Assembly (NCBI GenBank): GCA_005879255.1
Contig: VBKY01000120.1
Location: 1 to 13,370, forward strand
Source of the DNA: Deltaproteobacteria bacterium
Lineage (GTDB): Bacteria; Desulfobacterota_B; Binatia; UBA9968
Length of the DNA: 13,370 bases
Reading direction: 5' to 3'
The position numbers and the translations under genes were made by a program. The first letter of the stretch is position 1, and each line of letters opens with the position of its first letter. The notes under the pieces are model-generated. The model did no database searches. It was not told the origin of the DNA and saw only the letters and a program-made list of their open reading frames with translations. Below are positions 7,779 to 13,370 of this stretch, in pieces.

Positions 7779-8051
7779 ATGCCCCTATCCTACGATGACC
7801 TGATCGAACCCACGATCGTCAAGCAAGTCTCGAAGAGCGTGGCGTACTGCCGCTGCACGCGAAGTAAGAATTTGCCGTTCTGCGATGGCTCCCATGCAGT
7901 GACAAACATTCGGCCGTTTGTTCTGGAGCTTGAACCGCCGCAAACCATCGCCATCTGCCGTTGCTGGAAGTCGAAAGATCATCCTTACTGCGATGGCACG
8001 CACGGACGTCTGGTAAAACCCAAAGAGAGACTACCGCGCAATCACGGCTGA
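7779..8051 (+). CDS. Tandem CDGSH-type iron-sulfur protein
   Basis: This 90-residue protein has two complete CDGSH iron-sulfur motifs. The first has Cys24, Cys26, Cys35 and His39 (ending PFCDGSH); the second has Cys60, Cys62, Cys71 and His75 (ending PYCDGTH). Each three-Cys/one-His set holds a redox-active, labile 2Fe-2S cluster, as in mitoNEET, and proteins with two motifs fold as an internal pseudo-dimer. No membrane anchor is visible, so it should be soluble. Functions proposed for the family are electron transfer, cluster transfer and redox sensing; a partner cannot be read here. A purine-rich stretch (AGGGAGAA) before the ATG serves as ribosome binding site. It is 50 bases after the small exported protein gene and is followed by a repeat array and a cupin gene. 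Confidence 0.93.
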   Translation: MPLSYDDLIEPTIVKQVSKSVAYCRCTRSKNLPFCDGSHAVTNIRPFVLELEPPQTIAICRCWKSKDHPYCDGTHGRLVKPKERLPRNHG

Positions 8052-8060
8052 GTCCTAACC

Positions 8061-8139
8061 TTGAACGATTGAACACCTGAACCATTGAACGAATCAAGAT
8101 CTGAAACGATTGGAACAACTGGAACGTTTGGAACTCTTA
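8061..8139. repeat. Degenerate 8/9-base tandem repeat, T(T/G)GAACNN type
   Basis: About nine units fill most of the gap between the CDGSH stop and the cupin ribosome binding site. GAAC occurs at 8063, 8071, 8079 and 8087 (exact 8-base period), then after a decayed unit at 8113, 8122 and 8131 (exact 9-base period). The early units are mostly TTGAAC, the later ones TGGAAC, bridging to the TGGAGT type at 5236. It does not form a hairpin and has no long open frame of its own. Confidence 0.8.
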
Positions 8140-8157
8140 GAATAAAGGAGGAACACC

Positions 8158-8544
8158 ATGGTCGAGATGAAAAATCCCATTAAGGAAGCCGACGCGAATC
8201 CGGGCGTCAACCACCTGAGTATGTGGAGAACTGATCTTGCGTATTTTTGGGTGATCAATTGCGAAGGACGTCTTCAGGACGACATGCACTACCATGATAA
8301 CGATGATCATATCTTCATGTTGCTCGAAGGCGAGTGCACCATTCGCACTCCGCACAAAGAGTTTGTGCTGAAGAAGTTCGACACTGTGCTGCTCCAATCC
8401 GGTGAGCCTTACCAGCTATGCAATACGGGCACCGGGAGAATGTTGCTACTCGGCGCCGGCAACTCGGGGGTCGACGGCAAGCCCAGAACCCGCGTGCCGA
8501 AGATTCCGAGTCACATACCGGTCACAGATCCGATTGTTGCGTGA
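8158..8544 (+). CDS. Small single-domain cupin protein with altered metal-site motifs
   Basis: This 128-residue protein is a one-domain cupin. Motif 1 is at residues 43-58 (MHYHDNDDHIFMLLEG): His44 and His46 are kept, but the usual glutamate position is Asp or His (residues 49-51). Motif 2, around FDTVLLQSGEPYQLCN (74-89), has Gln86 or Tyr85 where a histidine is usual, followed by the expected Asn89. The metal site may therefore be three-ligand, altered or absent. Cupins range from dioxygenases to binding and sensor proteins, so function is open. Translation should be strong: AAAGGAGG at 8144-8151 lies 6 bases before the ATG. The gene starts just after a repeat array, and its 3' end overlaps the convergent MFS reading frame by 23 bases. 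Confidence 0.85.
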   Translation: MVEMKNPIKEADANPGVNHLSMWRTDLAYFWVINCEGRLQDDMHYHDNDDHIFMLLEGECTIRTPHKEFVLKKFDTVLLQSGEPYQLCNTGTGRMLLLGAGNSGVDGKPRTRVPKIPSHIPVTDPIVA

Positions 8545-9755
8545 TGCTGCTAAAATCTGCGCGCTGACGCGCTACTTCAGCTCGGTATCGACGGCTGACA
8601 ATCATCAGCGTGATCGCGGTGATCGCGCAAACCGCGCCGCAGGTGGCGAAGGTCCAATCCATGCCGATCGCCGCGCCCGACGCGCCGATGAGCATGCTGC
8701 CCAGCGACCACAGTCCGCGGTCCATAAAGAACAAACTCAATACCCGTCCCAGCAAATTATCCGGCGTCGACGTTTGGATAGCCGTGTTGGAAAGTGCCCG
8801 CCCTGAGATCTGGCAAAAGCCTATCATCGCCAAAAAGAGAAAGGACAAAAAGAAATTGTGAGAGAAAGCGAATAAAGCAAGAGACACCGCAAAACCCAAC
8901 GAGCTGAAGCGAGGCCAGCACCAAAGCAGCCACGGTAGCGCCGACTCCAGGCGCGGACATGAGCAAACCAAAACCCGATGCGCCGACGTGCAGAACGTTG
9001 GTTGCAAAGATCGGCACAAATCGATTGTATGGAGCGCCGAACGCGGCGATCACGTAAGACAAACCGACGATATAGAGCAGGCGCCGGTTGCTTAGCAAAT
9101 ACCTAAATCCTTCCTTGACATCGGCCCACATATTCTGTTCATCTTTTCGCTTTTCCCACGGCGGCAACTCCATCAGGTAAAGATTGAAAAGCAGAAATAC
9201 GAAACTGATCGCGTTGACCAGAAAACATCCGGCGATGCCGACAGACGCGATGATCAATCCACCTGCCGTCGGTCCCAAAATTTTTGAGAAGTTAAACACC
9301 GAAGACTGCAACCCGATGGCGTTAAGCAGCTCCTCTTTGGGCACGAGGCTATTGACCAAGGATTGGCGCGACGTCTGATTGATCGTATTCACGATGCCGA
9401 GAAAGAACGTCAAGACGGCTATATGCCACAACTGAATGACTTCAAACTCGACGGCAAGCCAATAGATGATCGCTTGGATCATCGCCGCGGTTTGGGTAAT
9501 CATCAGCACGCGCCTTCGGTCGAATCGGTCGGCGATAGCGCCGCCCACGGCGCCTACCAACAACCGAGGCAACGTGTCAAAGAAAGCGATGACGCCGATG
9601 GCGACGGGCGAGCGCGAGACGTGCCACACCAGCCAACTCTGCGCAACGTTCTGCATGAAGTCGCCCGAGCTCGATATCAACGCCCCTTCCAGGAGAAGAC
9701 GAAAATTGCGATGTTTGAGGGAACGGAGGGTTCGAAGATTCCTGAGGCTTTGCAT
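8522..9755 (-). pseudogene. MFS exporter (EntS/MFS_3-like) interrupted by a frameshift
   Basis: The translation from 9755 down to about 8912 reads as the first two thirds of a major facilitator of the EntS/MFS_3 type: LKHRNFRLLLEGALISSSGDFMQNV, DRFDRRRVL (motif A-like loop), PKEELLNAIGL, ILGPTAGG and the FGLLMSAPGVG helix. The frame then turns into non-membrane sequence, while the neighbouring frame continues the transporter from SSLGFAVSLALFAF to the stop at 8522. The break is near 8902-8912. About ten residues, including the basic loop usual between those helices, seem to be missing, which suggests a short deletion rather than a single miscalled base. I prefer the ATG at 9755 because the product then starts as family members do, although no good Shine-Dalgarno is seen; an upstream TTG at 9845 is less likely. 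Intact relatives are drug or siderophore exporters. As written, the gene should not give a full-length protein. Confidence 0.8.
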
Positions 9756-9932
9756 GTTAGCTTGTACGATGAAGCGCGCAATTTCTATTCTTACGCTTCC
9801 GCGTAATCTTTGCAAAGCGGCGGCGCTGATCTTGCTCGACGCCAATTGTATCGCGCCGCGGCGCCGCGTAGGATGAATGCGGGTTAACTTGCGCTGTTCA
9901 TAAACGCGTCAAATTCTTTACGGAGAATCTCC

Positions 9933-10451
9933 ATGTTTCAAATGCCCATCGTTGATTTGCTTGAGCGCGGCCGCGAGCTTGCCGAGAGCGGCAAACGCGT
10001 CAGCGTGCTCTGGCAGTATCCTGACACCTTGGTTTTTCTAGCGCGCGGGCGCGAATACCGCAGCGAGTTTCATATCAACCCGAGCGATGAAACCATGCAG
10101 ATGATTAAAGGGGAAATGCGCCTGCACTACCGCACGGCGGAAGGCAAGGAAGCAGTCGCGGTCATCCCGCAAGGCTCGATGATTTATACTCCGGCCGGCA
10201 CAGCGCATTCGCCGCGCTTCTCGCCGGACGCCTTTGCGCTGATCTCAGAACGGAAAAGGCGCGACGGCGAGATCGATCGCTTTCATTGGTATTGCGCGAA
10301 GTGCGACGCATTTTTGCACGAAGAGGGCTTCGTGGTGCGAGATTACGCGGAAGATCCTGTGTCGAAAGCCTATCGACACTTTTACGACAGCGAAGAATTT
10401 CGCACGTGTAAAAATTGCGGCGAGGTCATGCCGGCCCCGGATGCACTCTGA
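9933..10451 (+). CDS. nbaC: 3-hydroxyanthranilate 3,4-dioxygenase
   Basis: This 172-residue cupin matches bacterial 3-hydroxyanthranilate dioxygenase in length (about 174) and residue spacing. The enzyme opens the ring of 3-hydroxyanthranilate with oxygen, giving 2-amino-3-carboxymuconate semialdehyde, in tryptophan or 2-nitrobenzoate breakdown and in one route to quinolinate and NAD. Iron ligands are His47, Glu53 (HINPSDE) and His92 (AHSPRF). Arg43 four residues before the first His and Glu106 in ISERKR correspond to catalytic Arg47 and Glu110 of the Cupriavidus enzyme (numbers from memory). The C-terminal rubredoxin-like iron site is complete: Cys121, Cys124, Cys159, Cys162. The second arginine (Arg99 there) falls one residue early here (Arg95), a possible difference. 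GGAG lies 7 bases before the ATG. It is divergent from the broken MFS gene and followed by a repeat array. Confidence 0.88.
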   Translation: MFQMPIVDLLERGRELAESGKRVSVLWQYPDTLVFLARGREYRSEFHINPSDETMQMIKGEMRLHYRTAEGKEAVAVIPQGSMIYTPAGTAHSPRFSPDAFALISERKRRDGEIDRFHWYCAKCDAFLHEEGFVVRDYAEDPVSKAYRHFYDSEEFRTCKNCGEVMPAPDAL

Positions 10452-10466
10452 AGGCGGCTGTCTCGA

Positions 10467-10516
10467 TTGAACTTTTGAACCTTGAACCGTTGAACGACTT
10501 GAACTGTCGGAACGAT
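10467..10516. repeat. Degenerate 7-9-base tandem repeat, TTGAACNN type
   Basis: Six units fill the gap between the dioxygenase stop and the convergent cytochrome stop: TTGAACTT, TTGAACC, TTGAACCG, TTGAACGAC, TTGAACTGT, CGGAACGAT. GAAC starts at 10469, 10477, 10484, 10492, 10501 and 10510, giving steps of 8, 7, 8, 9 and 9. The unit is the same as at 8061. Confidence 0.78.
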
Positions 10517-10531
10517 TTCCGCGACCAAATG

Positions 10532-11719
10532 TCACAGCGAATTCAGAAACGCCAATAAATCATTCACTTCATTGGGCGTCAAAGCATTGAAGCGCTGCTT
10601 CGCTCGCGCGCCCTGTCCGTCATGTGCCAGGATTGCATCTGCGACGGAGGTCGCGCGACCGTCGTGGAGAAGAGTGGTTCGCACGCGCAAGCCCCAAAGC
10701 GGCGCTGTTCGCATTTCGCGTCCGGTCGCACGTCCTTGTTCAATGCCGTCGCCTAAGCTTCCCATATCGTGCAAGAGAAAATCAGAGAACGGAAAGAATT
10801 TCACTCGATCGAGGGCCGCAATAGAACTGCGTCCCGTTTCCAAGACCGGAAGGTGGCACCCAGCACAGCCGGTCTTCAAGAATACCAGTTCTCCGGCCAA
10901 CACTTGGCGTGTGATCGCGCCGCGCGGCGGCGGAGCGAGGAACGTCATGAAATCAGTGAACGCCTCCACCCCCGATCCATCATCTTCGGGATCGTGAACC
11001 AGGTCGCAGGTCGTCAGCACGGCGCAGTTTCCTTGCGGACAATTCTCATTTGGAAATGGGGCGCTGGTGATGCCCATTTCGTTCAAGTAGGCGTCCGCGG
11101 CGAATTGTTTGAGACTGGGAACTTGTCCCTTCCAGCCAAACTTACCGACGGTCAAACGGTTGGGGTTGGTGAAGACGTCAGTGACCAAATTCGGTCTCCC
11201 GGCAATTTGGGGTGTAAGCCGCTTTTGCAAATCAGCAATAGCGAAGAAGACTCGGTCGGGCACATTGTCGACTAAACCAAGTCCAAAAAGCGGCGTGGTC
11301 CTGCGCTTGGCCACGATAGTCGCTTGAGACGGCACAGTTTCCCCGGGAATGTTGCACGAGGCGCTGATCGGTCCGATACCTTGTGACTGGATCAGCGATC
11401 CTCCAAATTGAGTCAATGGGTCGAATTGGTGGTTGGTGATCGTCGCGAAACGGATTTCGGTGATATCGCTGTCCCCACCGACCGCCGGGCTTGAATGACA
11501 TTCGGCGCATGACTTGCCGTTGAACACCGGCCCCAGGCCGTTGGTCGCAGTCTCTTCCTCGGTAAATTCATCTTTGCCCTCATCGAAGCGAGTCAGTTGC
11601 TCCGTCGTCAGACCGTTAAGTGGATCACCGAAAAATTGCGGAGTGTTCGCGGTTGCTTTCCATGCGATTGCTCCTATCACCAGAAGCGCGAAGAGAGTCA
11701 AAGGTAACTTGGATTTCAT
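10532..11719 (-). CDS. Di-heme c-type cytochrome, DHOR (di-haem oxidoreductase) family
   Basis: The 395-residue product has an N-terminal signal peptide (MKSKLPLTLFALLVIGAIAW, cleavage likely after ATA at residue 24), so it works outside the cytoplasmic membrane. It carries two heme c attachment motifs, CAECH at 71-75 and CAGCH at 285-289. Between and after them lie the family's conserved stretches: FNGKSC, TTPLFGLGLVDNVPD, GKFGWKGQVPSLKQF, LLHDMG at 315-320, TAPLWGLR at 338-345 and LLHDGRA at 350-356. This family is annotated as putative peroxidase or thiol oxidoreductase and is distantly related to MauG/CcpA; the true reaction is unknown. I chose the ATG at 11719 because GGAG sits 6 bases before it and the signal peptide starts there; the frame is open further upstream to 11833. 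It converges on the dioxygenase gene. No imelysin or iron-uptake partner is seen. Confidence 0.9.
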   Translation of the reverse strand: MKSKLPLTLFALLVIGAIAWKATANTPQFFGDPLNGLTTEQLTRFDEGKDEFTEEETATNGLGPVFNGKSCAECHSSPAVGGDSDITEIRFATITNHQFDPLTQFGGSLIQSQGIGPISASCNIPGETVPSQATIVAKRRTTPLFGLGLVDNVPDRVFFAIADLQKRLTPQIAGRPNLVTDVFTNPNRLTVGKFGWKGQVPSLKQFAADAYLNEMGITSAPFPNENCPQGNCAVLTTCDLVHDPEDDGSGVEAFTDFMTFLAPPPRGAITRQVLAGELVFLKTGCAGCHLPVLETGRSSIAALDRVKFFPFSDFLLHDMGSLGDGIEQGRATGREMRTAPLWGLRVRTTLLHDGRATSVADAILAHDGQGARAKQRFNALTPNEVNDLLAFLNSL

Positions 11720-12039
11720 AGACCGCTCCATTCTGTTTTTCGCACTACCGCGTCCGTGGACAACGATCGACAAGCGTTGGTCCGCCATAGAATGCCGAAG
11801 TCTGTGACGAAGTGATGGTTCGTCAGCGAGCAAGGCAAACCGCGTGCCCGGGGAGAACTAGCGAGCTTTGGTGAAGGCGAGATAAATGTGCGGACAGAAG
11901 TTCAAGAAGAGCTTCGACCGGTCGCGCAAATATGAACATGACGCGCGAATTGTGCGCGCCGAACGCGCCGGGGATTCCTGCCTGAGCGTTGTCGCATTTT
12001 GATGGCGATCATCGGCGGCATCACTCGAAAGATCCGTTA
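11720..12039. other. 320-base gap upstream of the cytochrome gene
   Basis: This gap lies between the start of the cytochrome gene and the end of the aldo/keto reductase gene, both on the minus strand, so it should hold the cytochrome promoter. I see no convincing -35/-10 pair, tRNA or conserved leader. The first part (to 11833) is an open extension of the cytochrome frame without signal-like content. A 5-base GC stem (GCGCG / CGCGC) near 11944-11961 is too short to call. A 38-codon plus-strand frame at 11886-12002 has no recognisable product. Confidence 0.4.
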
Positions 12040-13035
12040 TCAGATATTGAGCTCTTTCGAGCGATCATAATCATGACGCGCGCCCGCGGCGGCGCTCTTT
12101 TGGGGAAATAATTCGTCAATTGCCGCCAGTTCATCTGGAGTGAGGACAATATCCGCCGCGCGGACGTTTTCTTCCAGATGGGCGACTCGATGCGTCCCTG
12201 GAATCGGCACAAGATTTTCAGCCTGATGGAGAATCCACGTGAGTGACAGCTGCGCCAAAGTGCACTTCTTATGCTTCGCAATCTTTTCTAACTCGCCGAG
12301 CAAGTGGGCGTTATGCTCGAAGTTCTCGGCGTAAAATCGCGGCGCTTTGCGCCGCCCATCCTTTTCAGCGAGATCGGCTAATGTTCTCACGGCTCCGGCA
12401 AGGAAGCCGCGCCCAAGCGCGTAGTAAGAAACGAAGCCGATGCCCAACTCACGGGCGACAGGAATTGTGTTGCTCTCGTAGTCGCGGGTCCACAGTGAAT
12501 ACTCGCTTTGCACCGCAGTAATGGGATGGACCGCATGGGCGCGACGAATGGTCTGCGGTCCGGCTTCGCTGAGACCGATGTGGCGAATCTTTCCTTGCTC
12601 GATGAGCCGCGACATTGCACCGATAGTATCTTCGATGGGAACTTTGGGATCGATGCGATGGAGATAATAGAGATCGAGGTAGTCGGTCTGCAGCCTTCGC
12701 AGTGACGCTTCGCAGGCGACCGGAACATATGCGGGTCGGCCGTCGACGTCTTTTCCCTGCGCCCCAGGCCATGGTTGACCGCGGAGGTTGCCGAACTTGC
12801 TGGCGAGAATAACTTGGCTGCGCTTTCCCTTCAGCGCTTTGGCCAGCAACTCTTCGTTGTTGCCGTTGTTGTGATCCGCGGTGTCGATGAAGTTCACGCC
12901 CAATTCGATGGCGCGATGAATCACCGCGATGTCGCGCTTCTCATCGGCATCGCTGAGCTTGCCTTGAAACGGCGGGCAGCCAAAGCCGATCGCCGAGACT
13001 TTCAGCCGCTGTAGGCCTAAATAACGATATTGCAT
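12040..13035 (-). CDS. Aldo/keto reductase family protein lacking the canonical catalytic tyrosine
   Basis: This 331-residue TIM-barrel protein has the standard aldo/keto reductase outline: a hairpin start (QYRYLG...KVSAIGFGC), NFIDTAD at 48-54, ASKFG with Lys80, LDLYYLHRID with His126, IGLSE, and the C-terminal NADP-binding part with VPIPGTHRVAHLEENV. Three of the four catalytic residues are visible (Asp51, Lys80, His126). The fourth, the tyrosine of DTADxYG, is missing: the loop reads DTADHNNGNNEE, with Asn at that place and one residue fewer than usual. Activity as a carbonyl reductase is therefore doubtful. Relatives reduce aldehydes and ketones with NADPH. The ATG has no strong Shine-Dalgarno. 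It lies downstream of the UbiD-type gene on the same strand, with a 157-base gap holding two palindromes. Confidence 0.88.
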   Translation of the reverse strand: MQYRYLGLQRLKVSAIGFGCPPFQGKLSDADEKRDIAVIHRAIELGVNFIDTADHNNGNNEELLAKALKGKRSQVILASKFGNLRGQPWPGAQGKDVDGRPAYVPVACEASLRRLQTDYLDLYYLHRIDPKVPIEDTIGAMSRLIEQGKIRHIGLSEAGPQTIRRAHAVHPITAVQSEYSLWTRDYESNTIPVARELGIGFVSYYALGRGFLAGAVRTLADLAEKDGRRKAPRFYAENFEHNAHLLGELEKIAKHKKCTLAQLSLTWILHQAENLVPIPGTHRVAHLEENVRAADIVLTPDELAAIDELFPQKSAAAGARHDYDRSKELNI

Positions 13036-13086
13036 GCTGGGAATTAATTCTTGGAGAATGCGCTGTTCAGCGATTTCGAATTCAAG

Positions 13087-13103
13087 GGCGACCGCCAGTC
13101 GCC
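13087..13103. repeat. Short GC palindrome A (GGCGAC-5-GTCGCC)
   Basis: A perfect 6-base inverted repeat with a 5-base loop, followed by TCTAC. It lies between the UbiD-type gene and the aldo/keto reductase gene and resembles REP-like elements in layout. Confidence 0.55.
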
Positions 13104-13154
13104 TCTACGTTTGCTTGCGCATATTGCATCTCTTCGACGGATTATGTCCTAACC

Positions 13155-13174
13155 GGCGGACACATAGGTCCGCC
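13155..13174. repeat. Short GC palindrome B (GGCGGAC-6-GTCCGCC)
   Basis: A perfect 7-base inverted repeat with a 6-base loop, followed by CCTAC, 19 bases beyond the stop codon of the minus-strand UbiD-type gene. It could serve as that gene's terminator stem or as a member of a dispersed REP-like family together with palindrome A; there is no clear T run. Confidence 0.55.
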
Positions 13175-13192
13175 CCTACTTCGTCTTTTGCG

Positions 13193-13370
13193 CTATTTGA
13201 GCAGATAGCCAAACATCTCTCGCGCCTTGCGCGTGACCTCCTGGCTTGGCGCGTTCACTTTGGGGAACTTGTCGCGCCACTCGTAGGGCCGTGTCGCGTC
13301 GATGACCATTCGGGAATTGGTAAAGTCGCGCACCTTGCGCTGCTCCGGCGTGAGGCGAGGATCGGCCGGC
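13193..13370 (-). CDS. C-terminal end of a UbiD-family decarboxylase (partial)
   Basis: The minus strand is open from the right window edge to a TAG at 13193-13195, giving the last 58 residues of a longer protein. The segment contains DPRLTPEQRK, DFTNSRMVIDATRPYEW and DKFPKVNAPS, which I recognise as the C-terminal pattern of UbiD-type decarboxylases. There a DPRL...F(T)xSR segment is followed by (I)DA(C/T)RPYxW and xFP. These enzymes use prenylated FMN to add or remove carboxyl groups on aromatic or unsaturated acids. The catalytic part lies outside the window, so substrate cannot be judged. It is upstream of, and co-directional with, the aldo/keto reductase gene. Assignment rests on a short tail only. 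Confidence 0.7.
   Translation of the reverse strand, partial: PADPRLTPEQRKVRDFTNSRMVIDATRPYEWRDKFPKVNAPSQEVTRKAREMFGYLLK

Noticed and set aside
8061..8139. Possible CRISPR or iteron array
   Set aside because: Units are 8-9 bases without spacers, and no cas, replication or partition gene is nearby.
9857..9868. Perfect 12-base palindrome CGCGGCGCCGCG between the MFS and dioxygenase genes
   Set aside because: Pure GC alternation is expected by chance at this composition; no second copy or flanking operator pattern seen.
9363..9876. Two long plus-strand frames opposite the MFS gene
   Set aside because: They are antisense to clear transmembrane coding sequence, lack domain features and have no ribosome binding sites.
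11886..12002. 38-codon plus-strand frame starting MCGQKF, with AAGG about 9 bases upstream
   Set aside because: No recognisable product and unremarkable composition; a random frame of this length is expected in a 320-base gap.

Overview
The window reads as a piece of chromosome from an uncultured environmental bacterium. GC content is moderate to high (about 55% by eye), most genes have recognisable Shine-Dalgarno sequences, and the content is rich in catabolic enzymes: ketopantoate-reductase-like, alpha/beta hydrolases, metal-dependent amidohydrolases, cupins, a flavin split-barrel protein, substrate-binding proteins without permeases, and the tail of a UbiD-type decarboxylase. From memory, this mixture is typical of soil and sediment lineages formerly placed near the Deltaproteobacteria (Binatota, Rokubacteria, Tectomicrobia and similar). 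The sequence alone does not settle the phylum. I see no rRNA, tRNA, transposase, CRISPR array or phage gene.

Layout. Positions 1-2759 (+): a tight three-gene run of a ketopantoate-reductase-like dehydrogenase (5' end cut by the window), a kynurenine-formamidase-like alpha/beta hydrolase, and a second alpha/beta hydrolase. It faces a signal-less substrate-binding-protein-fold gene (2831-3709, -), which is divergent from a LigI-like amidohydrolase (3882-4772, +). Then, all on +: a pyridoxamine-oxidase-like protein, a secreted NMT1/THI5-like substrate-binding protein, a second amidohydrolase with ACMSD-type metal ligands, a small exported protein with Sm/Hfq-like spacing, a tandem CDGSH iron-sulfur protein, and a small cupin. 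On - follows an MFS exporter gene broken by a frameshift (8522-9755), divergent from a 3-hydroxyanthranilate 3,4-dioxygenase gene (9933-10451, +). The right end is all on -: a di-heme c-type cytochrome of the DHOR family, an aldo/keto reductase lacking the usual catalytic tyrosine, and the last 58 codons of a UbiD-family decarboxylase.

How the genes may fit together. Three genes match successive chemistries of a kynurenine/3-hydroxyanthranilate route (formamidase, ring-cleaving dioxygenase, ACMSD-like decarboxylase). A LigI-like lactonase and a UbiD-type decarboxylase also fit aromatic acid breakdown. They are not one operon, so this is a catabolic neighbourhood rather than a demonstrated pathway.

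The most unusual non-coding feature is a family of degenerate tandem repeats with an 8-base (sometimes 7- or 9-base) period and consensus T(T/G)GA(A/G)(C/T)NN. It occurs in three separate intergenic gaps (5236-5275, 8061-8139, 10467-10516), each starting within about 16 bases of a stop codon. Two short GC-rich palindromes with a shared layout lie at 13087-13174. I did not find a clear new defence or mobile system.
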